Positions 24,515 through 33,185 of a stretch of DNA of 64,000 nt are shown here, in pieces (the stretch's first letter is position 1; each line of letters begins with the position of its first letter). Source of the stretch: DUOA01 sp012839095 (GTDB taxonomy: Bacteria > Bacillota > Clostridia > Caldicoprobacterales > DTU083); the NCBI GenBank assembly GCA_050951505.1, contig JBMNJE010000013.1, positions 1 to 64,000 on the forward strand, in the 5' to 3' direction. A program made the position numbers and the translations under genes. The notes under the pieces were generated by a model that was given only the letters and a program-made list of their open reading frames with translations, searched no databases and was not told where the DNA came from.

Positions 24515-25468
24515 CTATGTTTGCAGGTTTTTTTCTATGCCTTCCATCCAGGAAACAACATTGTCAAAGGCAATCTCCGCTCTTCTTTCCAGGGCTTCTT
24601 TGGTAGCAAAGGCAACATGGGGCGTTAAAACTGCATTCTTTGCCTTTAGCAGCGGGTGGTCTGGTGAAATCGGCGGTTCTGTCTCAAATACATCGATGCC
24701 TGCACCGGCTATTCGTCCTTCATTCAGGGCATCCGCCAAGGCATTACTGTCAACAACAGGGCCTCTTGCGGTATTGATAAGAATGCTGCCTTCTTTCATC
24801 AGGGACAGCCTTTCCCTGTTAATAAGGGATTCGGTATGCTTATTCAGCGGAACGTGCAGCGTTACGATATCACTCTTTGTCAGCAGTTCATCAAGGCTTA
24901 CATATTCAAGGCCTATATTTTCAGCTTCCTCCTTCATAGTGCGGCTGTATGCCAGAAGCTTGCAGCCAAAAGCGCGGCCGATTTCCGCCACTTTCATTCC
25001 TATGGCTCCCGTTCCAATGATTCCCAGCGTCTTTCCGCATAAATCATGCCCGATTAATCCGTCTTTGGTTTTGCCTTCCCTGACTGCAGAATGGCATTTT
25101 ACTATGTTTCGAAGCACTGCTATCATAAGCCCGAAAGCAAGTTCTGCCACCGAGGATGTGGAATACCCGGCTGCATTCCTTACCTGTATACCCATCTTTC
25201 TGCAGGCATCCATGCCTATATGGTCAACTCCGGTGAATGCCACTGATATAAGCTTTAAATTTTTACATTCTTCAACGACTTCATCGGGAAAGGGCAGATT
25301 GCTGAGGATCACAACATCAGCATCAGCCGCCCTTCTTGCCAGCTCAGATTGATTAACCGGCTTGTCTCCGTACATTATAAATTCATGTCCGCCTTCTTCA
25401 ATCGTCTTTCCCAGTGAAACAATAATCTCATCCGCTGCACCCAATGGTTCCAATAAAACAATGCGCAT
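24515..25468 (-). CDS. D-isomer-specific 2-hydroxyacid dehydrogenase
   Basis: 317 residues. The NAD-binding Rossmann motif is GIIGTGAIG (about 148-156). The family catalytic residues are visible as the Arg in NTARGPVVD, the Glu in IDVFETEPP and the His in LTPHVAFAT, the full D-2-HADH set. It interconverts a 2-hydroxyacid and a 2-oxoacid with NAD(H). It is the last gene of the LacI-headed operon, 22 bp after the TRAP large permease. That suggests the imported TRAP substrate, or a product of it, is a hydroxyacid or sugar acid. The substrate cannot be named. Confidence 0.93.
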   Translation of the reverse strand: MRIVLLEPLGAADEIIVSLGKTIEEGGHEFIMYGDKPVNQSELARRAADADVVILSNLPFPDEVVEECKNLKLISVAFTGVDHIGMDACRKMGIQVRNAAGYSTSSVAELAFGLMIAVLRNIVKCHSAVREGKTKDGLIGHDLCGKTLGIIGTGAIGMKVAEIGRAFGCKLLAYSRTMKEEAENIGLEYVSLDELLTKSDIVTLHVPLNKHTESLINRERLSLMKEGSILINTARGPVVDSNALADALNEGRIAGAGIDVFETEPPISPDHPLLKAKNAVLTPHVAFATKEALERRAEIAFDNVVSWMEGIEKNLQT

Positions 25469-25490
25469 AGGCAGACCCTCCTACAAAACA

Positions 25491-26777
25491 TTATATTCCG
25501 TATAGCAGTCCGGGCAGCCATGTTACTATTTGCGGGAATATCAGGCATAGAATTATTGCAACTATAATAATTAAAATATAAGGCAGCAAGGGTTTGACTG
25601 CTTTCTCCATAGGCAGGCCTGCAACACCGCAGCTAATAAACAGGAAGGTTCCCACAGGTGGAGTAATTGCCCCCAGCTGCATCATGATGGTCATTACAAC
25701 ACCATAGTGGATTGCATTATACCCTAAGGAGTTCCCGATAGCAAGAACCGTTGTTGCGAACATGGCAATTATAACGGTAGGATCAAGAAACATGCCCAGT
25801 ATGATGAATACAATAAACAGAAATCCGGATGCCAAGGCCGGATTACCCAGCACATTAACTGCAAAGTTCTGAACCTCTGTCTGGAAATGCAGGCGGACCA
25901 GAACATTGGACAGAACACCTGCAGCTGCAATTGTCATAAAGACAACCGCTGTGGTTATAGCAGAGTCAATCAGAATTTTGGGAATATCCTTAAGCTTAAG
26001 AGTCTTGCTGACAACAAATCCATAAAAAAGTCCGTACAGAATTGCCAGAACCCCGGATTCGGTAGGCGTTACCAGACCAAACACAATACCGGACAGAATA
26101 ATCAGGGGCATTAACAGGGCACCAAAAGATCTAATGGAAGTACGCAGCAGGTTTTTTATGGAAAACTTTGTAAGCGGAAAGTCGTATCCCCGCCGGCTGT
26201 ATGCAATCCGGTTGACAATCATCATCATAAGACCTATCATTATGCCCGGCACAAGGCCTCCCATAAACATATGGGCAATAGGAACTTCAGTATAATAAGC
26301 ATACAAAATCATAGCGATGCTTGGAGGAATTATAGGTGAAAGCATGGATGAACCTGCTGTAACAGCAACAGCATAGTCCTTTTCATAACCTTGTTCTTCC
26401 ATGGCAGGAATCAGCATTCCGCCTATGGCTGCGGCATCTGCTGCACCTGAGCCCTGAATACCGCCAAAGAGCATGGAGCTTACTATGTTAACATGTCCTA
26501 GACCGCCTTTCAGCCAGCCTACCAATGCATCAGAAAAGCTTACCAGTCTATCGGTAATTTTAGCGCGCATAATCAAGTTGCCCGCAATTATGAAGAAAGG
26601 AATTGCAAGGAGTGAAAGGCTGTTGATGCTGCCAAACATTTTGATTATGGTCAGTTCCATGGAGTTTCCGCCGGCAATTACGAAGATAATACCGGTTATA
26701 AGCAGAGCCATAAATATGGGAAAGCCTAAAAATATGAAGATTAAAAGTACAAGAAATATTAACAAAGTTAATAACAT
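25491..26777 (-). CDS. dctM: TRAP transporter large permease subunit (DctM)
   Basis: 428 residues, about 12 membrane segments with the DctM signatures GFPIFMAL, GGIQGSGAADAAAIGGMLIPAMEEQGY and PPSIAMILYA. It forms the ion-coupled channel of a tripartite carboxylate (or sugar-acid) importer with the small subunit (26792-27328) and the binding protein (27458-28447). 14-bp spacing from dctQ indicates co-transcription. Uptake is driven by a sodium or proton gradient. Confidence 0.95.
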   Translation of the reverse strand: MLLTLLIFLVLLIFIFLGFPIFMALLITGIIFVIAGGNSMELTIIKMFGSINSLSLLAIPFFIIAGNLIMRAKITDRLVSFSDALVGWLKGGLGHVNIVSSMLFGGIQGSGAADAAAIGGMLIPAMEEQGYEKDYAVAVTAGSSMLSPIIPPSIAMILYAYYTEVPIAHMFMGGLVPGIMIGLMMMIVNRIAYSRRGYDFPLTKFSIKNLLRTSIRSFGALLMPLIILSGIVFGLVTPTESGVLAILYGLFYGFVVSKTLKLKDIPKILIDSAITTAVVFMTIAAAGVLSNVLVRLHFQTEVQNFAVNVLGNPALASGFLFIVFIILGMFLDPTVIIAMFATTVLAIGNSLGYNAIHYGVVMTIMMQLGAITPPVGTFLFISCGVAGLPMEKAVKPLLPYILIIIVAIILCLIFPQIVTWLPGLLYGI

Positions 26778-26791
26778 AGCCCTTACCTCCG

Positions 26792-27328
26792 TTATTCCTT
26801 ATCTGCCTTATCTGCAGCCAGCATTTTGCTGGAAAAAGGATGCTCGCCAAAGATAAATATAAGCAGGTAATCTATAAACAAATAGAAACAACCGACCGGT
26901 ATGGCAGCATAAAACCAGGCATTGGTGATAGGCAGATTCTGCAAGTAACTCATTCGGGCATTTATTGTCTGACTGATTCCAAAATAGATAAGCAGTGCCA
27001 GAACAACAAGAACAATTATGCTTGCAATTTTGCGCAGTATGTCTGCATAGTTATCGGGCAGGTATTTCTTAACAATACTCTCCAGGCTGACATGGGAATT
27101 CTCCTTTGCACCCAGGCTGGCTGCAAGAAATGCCACCCATATGACCAGCATGCGCATGATTTCATCCACCCATGAATAAGGCCTCAGGTCAATTGCGTCT
27201 ACTCTTGATACCAGATAACGAAGAACAATATTGACAGTACATATGGCTATAATGAAGATCAGTAAGAGAACAATTGCCGTAACCCGTGCCTTGTGGATGA
27301 TGTTGTATACCTTTCTGATAGTTTCCAT
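26792..27328 (-). CDS. dctQ: TRAP transporter small permease subunit (DctQ)
   Basis: About 178 residues with four membrane helices (near 15-35, 55-75, 95-115 and 140-165) and the DctQ pattern WVDEIMRMLVIWVAFLAASLGAKENSHV split over helix 2-3. ATG 27328 is preferred, as AAGGAGG (complement of 27336-27342) sits 7 nt before it; a longer reading begins inside that ribosome binding site. It bridges DctM and the binding protein. Confidence 0.92.
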   Translation of the reverse strand: METIRKVYNIIHKARVTAIVLLLIFIIAICTVNIVLRYLVSRVDAIDLRPYSWVDEIMRMLVIWVAFLAASLGAKENSHVSLESIVKKYLPDNYADILRKIASIIVLVVLALLIYFGISQTINARMSYLQNLPITNAWFYAAIPVGCFYLFIDYLLIFIFGEHPFSSKMLAADKADKE

Positions 27329-27457
27329 AAAAAAGCCTCCTTGAAGCACTGTCTACAGGGATGTAAACAGACACCTCACCAAGTAATGGATAAAGTTGCG
27401 GGAGCCTTTATACCAGCTCCCACAATATTTCAGTCGGAAAATGATGCCGTAATCTGT

Positions 27458-28447
27458 TTATTCAATTGATGTCAGCTTGTCTATGAATGCAGCCCATTCC
27501 TCACCTTTAGCCCGGTATTCATCGAGCAAGGGAGCACAAGCTTCTTTCCATTTATCAATGTCGGTAATTTCGGTAACCGTAACACCGTCTTTCTTCATCT
27601 GTTCCAGTGCTGCACCCTGATCTTCATCATCAATTTCTTCCTGATATTTTACTGCCTCTTCTGCACATTCGCGGATTATTTCCTGGAGATCCTTGGGAAG
27701 GGACTCAAGCCACTCTGTGTTAAAGAAATAGTAAATGCAGGCAATTATATGATTGGTTATGGCCAAATACTTGGCATGATCCTGGAACTTTGAAGCATTG
27801 AGGGAGGATGGAGAGCCTTCGCAGCCATCGCATACATTCTGTGAAAGAGCCGTATAAATTTCATTCCAGTCCATGGTAATACCTGAGGAACCAAGAGCCT
27901 CAAACATGGCGATATATACAGGGTTGGGTCCGCGCATAACCAGGCCTTTCATGTCTTCAATGGACTCTACCGGGCTGGTTGTCAGAATGGAACGGGAACC
28001 CTGGGACTGGCCTGCCATGGCTGTAAATCCAATAGAGGACACAAGCTCGCTTACCTCACCTTCCATTTCCTTGAGGACGCGGCGGTAATGATCGTTATCC
28101 TTGAAAAGGAAGGGAAACTCAAACATCATCAGCTGTCCGAGCCCTTCATAGGCGCCAGGGCCTGTACCGGGGGCTGCCACAACCATTTCAAGGTCACCCA
28201 GCCGTGCCATTTCCACCTGCTCAGCCTGGTTGCCCAGCTCAGAGCCAAAATTTGCTGTAGCCTTGATGCGGCCTCCGGACTTCTCGTTAACGAGTTCAAC
28301 AAAGCGGGCCAGGGCCTTTCCTACAGTGCTTGTTGCCGCAAGGTTGGTAGAGGTGCGCAAGGTATAGACTTTGCCCGTACCAGCCGTACAGCCAATAAAT
28401 GTAGTCATCAGGGCAAGTACAAGCAGCAGCGAAACAAATTTCTTCAT
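27458..28447 (-). CDS. dctP: TRAP transporter solute-binding protein (DctP), lipoprotein
   Basis: 329 residues. A lipoprotein signal (MKKFVSLLLVLALMTTF then lipobox FIGC, cleavage before Cys20) is followed by the DctP fold: LGNQAEQVEMARLGDLEMVV, YRRVLKEMEG, LKGLVMRGPNPVYIAMFEALG, and CDGCEGSPS. The Arg in KGLVMRGP corresponds to the carboxylate-binding Arg conserved in the family, so the ligand is likely an organic or sugar acid. It lies 33 bp after the URO-D-like gene and 129 bp before dctQ; the longer gap may hold a stem that tunes expression. Confidence 0.94.
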   Translation of the reverse strand: MKKFVSLLLVLALMTTFIGCTAGTGKVYTLRTSTNLAATSTVGKALARFVELVNEKSGGRIKATANFGSELGNQAEQVEMARLGDLEMVVAAPGTGPGAYEGLGQLMMFEFPFLFKDNDHYRRVLKEMEGEVSELVSSIGFTAMAGQSQGSRSILTTSPVESIEDMKGLVMRGPNPVYIAMFEALGSSGITMDWNEIYTALSQNVCDGCEGSPSSLNASKFQDHAKYLAITNHIIACIYYFFNTEWLESLPKDLQEIIRECAEEAVKYQEEIDDEDQGAALEQMKKDGVTVTEITDIDKWKEACAPLLDEYRAKGEEWAAFIDKLTSIE

Positions 28448-28480
28448 TCTTATTCTCCCCTTTTATTATATTTTAGATGC

Positions 28481-29548
28481 TTATGCATCATATTCCCCGT
28501 TGAATAGTTCTACTGCACTGACAACAGCATCAATGCATTCCTTTTTGGCACCCATGGGTGCCCCGCCTCCCGTACTGACCAGCAGACGCTTAATGCTTCC
28601 ATTGTTTGCCACAATATAGTCGTTAATCATATCAAGGGTCATTTTCTTGATCTGTTCAGGCCTGTCCTCTGCCAGTGACATAGTTGGCAGTGTGCCCAGT
28701 ATTGTAATTCTGTCATCTATTTTTCTGCGGATTTCAGAAACCGGCCTTGTATATGTCGGCTGATACATATCAATTCCCAGATCGCTCAAATATGGATAGA
28801 TCACATCACTTTCAGAATCATTGTGCATAATTTTAACTTTACACGAAAAGTATTTAAATATATCCTTCAGATATGGGTGAGCAAAATCCCTGTAATCTGC
28901 ATCACTGAGAAAACCGCATACATCGTCCAGCAATAGCATGCCTTCTGCAGTTTTTACCGTATCAAACTGGGCATTGAGCCAGCGTTTGCACAGTTCAGTA
29001 GTCTTCTTAAGCAGGGTGTGAGCTGCATCAGGATTGAGCTTAATACACATCAAAAATTCAGTAACACCCATGAGATGAGAAGCTGTTGTCAGAGGGCCGC
29101 GGGTACTTACTATTTTGATCATTTCCTCTTTTTCAGCCAGGAGCTCTGAATAATGTTTCTGAAGACGAAGTGCAATGGGCATCAGACCGCTTCTCTTGGG
29201 ATCCGGAACTGCAAGTTTTTCTATGGTGTCTGTATCATCAGCGTCCTCAATAATTTGATGAATGGAAGGCGGCGTATTTGGATAAAAATCTACCTTACAG
29301 CCAAAGCCGGAAGGCTCCAGTGCCATTCCGTATTCAACCCAGTAGTCGGGAAGAAAAATTATGCCAGGAAAATCGGCTTTTATTCTTTCATGGGCAGCAA
29401 GCCAGACATCCGGACGGGCAAAGTAATCTATTGTGTTAATGCCGCAGTATCCCGGAATCCAGGGGCTGTCCACAATCATGGCAGTTTCAAGTCTGCTGTT
29501 GTTTCCGCTGATAATGCTCAGAAGGCGTTCCCACTCATGATTTTTCAT
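28481..29548 (-). CDS. URO-D family protein linked to a TRAP transporter
   Basis: About 355 residues of the URO-D fold (opening HEWERLLSIISG; later GPLTTASHLMG, LLLDDVCGFLSDADYRDFAHPYLKDIF). The zinc-binding HxC of the methyltransferase branch is replaced by HNDS (near residue 255), and the HemE catalytic Asp region is not recognisable. It is therefore neither a clear HemE nor a canonical corrinoid methyltransferase. ATG 29548 is chosen for its AAAGGAG 8 nt upstream. It lies 25 bp after lacI and 33 bp before dctP, so it is tightly in the operon. Function unknown; the context points to catabolism of the TRAP substrate. Confidence 0.85.
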   Translation of the reverse strand: MKNHEWERLLSIISGNNSRLETAMIVDSPWIPGYCGINTIDYFARPDVWLAAHERIKADFPGIIFLPDYWVEYGMALEPSGFGCKVDFYPNTPPSIHQIIEDADDTDTIEKLAVPDPKRSGLMPIALRLQKHYSELLAEKEEMIKIVSTRGPLTTASHLMGVTEFLMCIKLNPDAAHTLLKKTTELCKRWLNAQFDTVKTAEGMLLLDDVCGFLSDADYRDFAHPYLKDIFKYFSCKVKIMHNDSESDVIYPYLSDLGIDMYQPTYTRPVSEIRRKIDDRITILGTLPTMSLAEDRPEQIKKMTLDMINDYIVANNGSIKRLLVSTGGGAPMGAKKECIDAVVSAVELFNGEYDA

Positions 29549-29573
29549 GGTATTACTCCTTTCCGTAAAAGTA

Positions 29574-30599
29574 TTACTCCATACCGTAAAATTTGGTGGT
29601 GTTTCTGCGGATAAGCCTGCTGGAAATGACCGCCCTGCTCGGTGCAGGTGTTCCTTCCAGGTGTCGGACAAGCATATTTACAGCAGAAACACAAAGGGAT
29701 TCATAATTGCCGTCTATGGTTGTCAGCTCAGGATAACAATATTGGGAAAGAATGGTATTTCCGCACCCTACCACTGAGAGCTGTTCAGGTATGGCTATGC
29801 CTTTTGAAAGAGCATATTTAAGTGCACTTACAGCAGTAGTATCTTCACAAGTTACTATTCCGTCATACTTAAGCCCTTCTTCTGCCAGGGATTCGAAAAA
29901 CCTGTAACTTTCCCGTACATCCTGCGGGCAGTGCCTGATATAATCCTGTGATACTGCAAGATCGTGGTCTTTCATAGCGGCAATGTAGCCGTCCATCTTG
30001 CGTTTCTCCGATTCTGACAGGGTAGTATACAAAAATAAGATATCCCTGACATTTGTTGAAATCAGCTCTGAAGTTGCCATGTAGCTGCTGTTGAAATCAT
30101 CACACAGCATGCAGTATATATTTTCACCCTCCAGATTTCCATTGATAAGAAAAACAGGTACGCTCCCGGCAGCATCCAGGATGCATTGGTTATTCTTAGG
30201 ATTGCTTTCTATGAAGAATGAGCCAACAATGATTATGGCATCAACCCGCCGTTCCAGCATCATTTTCAGGTAGTCTTCCTTGCCCTGCATATTATATTCC
30301 AGACAGTAGAGTATGGAATCGTAATTATTCCGCCTCAGCTCACGCTCCAGGTAACCAATGGCGGGAGTAAGGTTTATGCAGGAATTTGTATCAGCAGGAT
30401 CTACGCATAAAATGCCGATGGTTCGCATCGTATTGAGCCCCAGACCCCTTGCAAACGCATTTGGCGTATAGCCCGATTCCTTTATTATTTTCAGCACCTT
30501 CTTACGTGTCTTTTCGCTGACCTTTTCACTGCCGTTGATAACCCGCGATACCGTTGTAACTGAAACACCGCTTAGCCTGGATATGTCGTATATGGTCAT
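29574..30599 (-). CDS. LacI family transcriptional regulator
   Basis: 341 residues: helix-turn-helix at 1-25 (MTIYDISRLSGVSVTTVSRVING), hinge YTPNAFARGL near 48-60, then a periplasmic-binding-protein-like sensor (TIGILCVDP ... IVTCEDTTAVSALKYALSKGI ... VVGCGNT). The family binds palindromic operators as a dimer and is released by a sugar-type ligand. It heads the operon lacI, URO-D-like, dctP, dctQ, dctM, dehydrogenase on the minus strand and is divergent from two oxidoreductase genes. Two matching palindromes lie in the 271-bp divergent spacer. Confidence 0.95.
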   Translation of the reverse strand: MTIYDISRLSGVSVTTVSRVINGSEKVSEKTRKKVLKIIKESGYTPNAFARGLGLNTMRTIGILCVDPADTNSCINLTPAIGYLERELRRNNYDSILYCLEYNMQGKEDYLKMMLERRVDAIIIVGSFFIESNPKNNQCILDAAGSVPVFLINGNLEGENIYCMLCDDFNSSYMATSELISTNVRDILFLYTTLSESEKRKMDGYIAAMKDHDLAVSQDYIRHCPQDVRESYRFFESLAEEGLKYDGIVTCEDTTAVSALKYALSKGIAIPEQLSVVGCGNTILSQYCYPELTTIDGNYESLCVSAVNMLVRHLEGTPAPSRAVISSRLIRRNTTKFYGME

Positions 30600-30619
30600 A
30601 TTTACCCGCCTACTTGCAT

Positions 30620-30633
30620 TGAAACTACTTTCA
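30620..30633. promoter_or_regulatory. LacI-type operator 1
   Basis: TGAAACTACTTTCA, an imperfect palindrome (TGAAA-N4-TTTCA), 21 bp upstream of the lacI start codon on the minus strand, so it could repress the lacI operon. Confidence 0.7.
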
Positions 30634-30758
30634 TTTTTATATACATAGATTATTTGATTTCATTTTATTTGTCAATACGAATTTTGAAATATTTTATTGA
30701 TTTGACTATAAATAAGATAATCCTTAGTGCACTTATACTGAATTCATTCAAAAAAGCA

Positions 30759-30788
30759 TTGACATATCTGGTGAAATATAATATTTTA
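30759..30788 (+). promoter_or_regulatory. Candidate promoter of the oxidoreductase pair
   Basis: TTGACA (30759-30764), 18-bp spacer, TATTTT (30783-30788). Operator 2 begins 7 bp downstream, at the expected transcript start. Confidence 0.5.
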
Positions 30789-30794
30789 GTTTTA

Positions 30795-30808
30795 TGAAAG
30801 TAATTTCA
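30795..30808. promoter_or_regulatory. LacI-type operator 2
   Basis: TGAAAGTAATTTCA, same TGAAA-N4-TTTCA pattern as operator 1, 175 bp away. The position at the predicted transcript start of the divergent oxidoreductase genes fits repression; two operators could also form a loop. Confidence 0.72.
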
Positions 30809-30870
30809 TTATATGACATTTCACAGAGTGGAAAAGGAACAGTATCAGGTACGATAGGAGGGCATTACAT

Positions 30871-32037
30871 ATGATTAAATGCGCTGTTATAGGTCTGGGC
30901 GCCATATCCGGAGCACATATTGAAGGATACCTGGCTCAGGAAGCTCGTTGCCGCGTTGTTGCCTTATCAGATATGAGAAGGGAAAACATAACAAGAACCA
31001 TAGAAAGATACAATCTTAAAGCTGCGGAGTATACCGACTACAAGGCTATGCTGGCAGATGAGGAAATAGAACTTGTTTCCATCTGTACTCCTCCGGGAAC
31101 ACACAAATCCATAGCCACAGACTGCCTCCGGGCAGGCAAGCATGTACTGCTAGAAAAACCCATGGCCCCTTCATTGGCAGAGTGCGATGAAATAATAAAT
31201 GAGGCTGAAAAGGCCGGCAGAATAGTATCTGTAGTCGCACAATACCGCTATACAGGACAGTATTACCGATTAAAGAAACTTCTTGATACTGAAAAAGCCG
31301 GCAAAATGCTCCACATTGCAGTTGATGCATTGTTCTGGCGGGGCCAGCCCTATTATTATCTTGACTGGCGGGGACGATGGGAAACAGAAGGGGGCGGCTG
31401 TACCCTTAACCACGCAGTACACTTTATAGATCAGCTCATCTGGCTTGCAGGCATGCCCAGGCGGGTTGCAGCATTTATGAACAATGTTGCTCACGACAAC
31501 TCTGAAGTGGAGGATATTTCTGAAGCTGTACTGCAGTTTGAAAACGGCATGGTGGGACGAATCACAAGTTCCCTTCTGCATCATGGTGAAAAACAGGGGC
31601 TTTCCATCCAGACGGATAAGGGCAGCATAGGGGTTCCATTCCAGCCCCTGTCTTCAAAAACCCTGGAAAACGGATTCCCTCAGGACGCTCCTGAACAGGC
31701 TGAGATTTTAAGAAATGAGTTTGAAAGCGTTGAACTTCCTCAATTTCAAGGCCATTCCGGTCAAATTGACGATGTTCTGTCTGCAATAGAAGGCAAAGAA
31801 TCACAATATGTAACGGGAACGGAAGCAAGAAACGCACTGGAACTTATACTGGCAATATACAAGTCTGCAGCTGCACAGACCATAGTGGAGCTGCCGCTCT
31901 CCCCCGATGACCCCTTTTACCGTAAAGATACAATGATAGCACAAATGCCCGTTTACCACGAAAAGAAAGTCAGCGTAGAAGCTTTTCAGGATAATACAAT
32001 CAAAGTAGGGGGTAGTGAATTTGTCGAAAAAGAGTGA
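30871..32037 (+). CDS. Gfo/Idh/MocA family oxidoreductase (first of pair)
   Basis: 388 residues: Rossmann motif AVIGLGAISGAHIEGY (5-20), VSICTPPGTH (about 70-79), LLEKPMAPS (about 92-100) with the catalytic-loop Lys, then a substrate domain with GGCTLNHAVHFIDQLIWLAG carrying the conserved His-x-x-Asp. NAD(P)-dependent oxidation or reduction of a sugar-like compound is expected. It is transcribed divergently from lacI and is controlled by operator 2. The last 23 bases overlap the possible starts of the next gene, so the pair is translationally coupled. Confidence 0.93.
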   Translation: MIKCAVIGLGAISGAHIEGYLAQEARCRVVALSDMRRENITRTIERYNLKAAEYTDYKAMLADEEIELVSICTPPGTHKSIATDCLRAGKHVLLEKPMAPSLAECDEIINEAEKAGRIVSVVAQYRYTGQYYRLKKLLDTEKAGKMLHIAVDALFWRGQPYYYLDWRGRWETEGGGCTLNHAVHFIDQLIWLAGMPRRVAAFMNNVAHDNSEVEDISEAVLQFENGMVGRITSSLLHHGEKQGLSIQTDKGSIGVPFQPLSSKTLENGFPQDAPEQAEILRNEFESVELPQFQGHSGQIDDVLSAIEGKESQYVTGTEARNALELILAIYKSAAAQTIVELPLSPDDPFYRKDTMIAQMPVYHEKKVSVEAFQDNTIKVGGSEFVEKE

Positions 32038-33127
32038 ATTCCAGCGAAAGGACGGCAGCACCTATGCACCGGTAGGCAGGGTGAAGCATGTGTGCAAGAA
32101 AGGAGAATTCAGGTTTTCGGCTGCAGGTCTTGACCATGGGCACATTTTCGGTATGTGTAACGGCCTTCTGGAGGCAGGGGCAGAACTGGTATCGGTTTAC
32201 GATCCGGATCCTCAGAAGGTTAAGGGTTTTTTGGATAAGTTTCCCGAAGCACAGCCGGCTGAGTCGCTGGATGAGGTTATAAATGAACCTTCCATTAATC
32301 TGGTAGCATGTGCGGCGGTTCCCCGGGACCGCGGTGAGATTGGGGTTAAGGCAATGCTGGCAGGCAAAGACTTCTTCGCAGACAAGCCTCCCTTTGTTTC
32401 CATGGAGCAGCTTGAGGAATGCCGAGAAGTCTCACAGAACACGGGCAGGAAGTTCTTTGTTTATTTCAGCGAAAGACTTCATGTGGAAGCGGCAGTATGC
32501 GCTGGTAAGCTGATTCAAGAAGGGGCTGTAGGCAGGGTCATACATATGGATGGGTTTGGTCCTCACAGGCACTCTCCCGAGCTCAGGCCTGCCTGGTTTT
32601 ATGACAAATCTGCATACGGCGGCATTATTTGCGATATAGGATCCCATCAAATCGAGCAATTCCTGTATTACACCGGAGCAAAAAGCGCTAAAGTTGACTT
32701 TTCTCGCACGGCAAACTACAATAATCCGGAGCACCCGGAATTTGAGGACTATGGCGAAGTGGTGCTTACCGGGAACAATGGCGCAACCTGCCATATTCGC
32801 CTGGACTGGTTCACTCCTGATGCCTTGCCTGTATGGGGTGACGGACGCACTTTCATAGTAGGCACCGATGGCTATATTGAGCTGAGAAAGTATATCAACG
32901 TAGGGGAAGACTCAGGCGGCAGCCATATATTCCTGTGCAATAAATCTGAATGCAGGCATATTCAGGCAGATAATACGACAGGGTTTCCCTTCTTCGGCCG
33001 TCTGATACGGGACTGCCTTGACCGTACAGAAAGCTCCATGTCTCAGGAGCATGTATTCAATACCATGGAACTGACCTTAAGAGCTCAGAATGCAGCCAGG
33101 TTTGACAAGTTTTTCGAAGAAAAATAA
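32021..33127 (+). CDS. Gfo/Idh/MocA family oxidoreductase (second of pair)
   Basis: About 368 residues. The nucleotide motif is degenerate (AAGLDHGHIFGMCNGLL instead of GxGxxG) and the catalytic-loop motif reads FFADKPPFVS (DKP instead of EKP), followed by YGGIICDIGSHQIEQFLYY (GxH motif). TTG 32021 is favoured: GGGGG at 32008-32012 is 8 nt upstream; an in-frame GTG at 32015 is too close to it. It overlaps the first oxidoreductase gene. Two unlike oxidoreductases in one unit suggest an oxidation/reduction pair, as in keto-sugar epimerisation or glycoside cleavage via a 3-keto intermediate. Substrate unknown. Confidence 0.9.
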   Translation: MSKKSEFQRKDGSTYAPVGRVKHVCKKGEFRFSAAGLDHGHIFGMCNGLLEAGAELVSVYDPDPQKVKGFLDKFPEAQPAESLDEVINEPSINLVACAAVPRDRGEIGVKAMLAGKDFFADKPPFVSMEQLEECREVSQNTGRKFFVYFSERLHVEAAVCAGKLIQEGAVGRVIHMDGFGPHRHSPELRPAWFYDKSAYGGIICDIGSHQIEQFLYYTGAKSAKVDFSRTANYNNPEHPEFEDYGEVVLTGNNGATCHIRLDWFTPDALPVWGDGRTFIVGTDGYIELRKYINVGEDSGGSHIFLCNKSECRHIQADNTTGFPFFGRLIRDCLDRTESSMSQEHVFNTMELTLRAQNAARFDKFFEEK

Positions 33128-33140
33128 TCAGGAATTATAA

Positions 33141-33178
33141 AAAGGGCTGTCCTGAAATGCGCTTAAGGACAGCCCTTT
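33141..33178. terminator. Bidirectional terminator between convergent operons
   Basis: A perfect 13-bp stem, AAAGGGCTGTCCT (33141-33153) and AGGACAGCCCTTT (33166-33178) with a 12-nt loop, ends the oxidoreductase pair and the xylosidase operon on the other strand. Confidence 0.85.
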
Positions 33179-33185
33179 CCATAAC

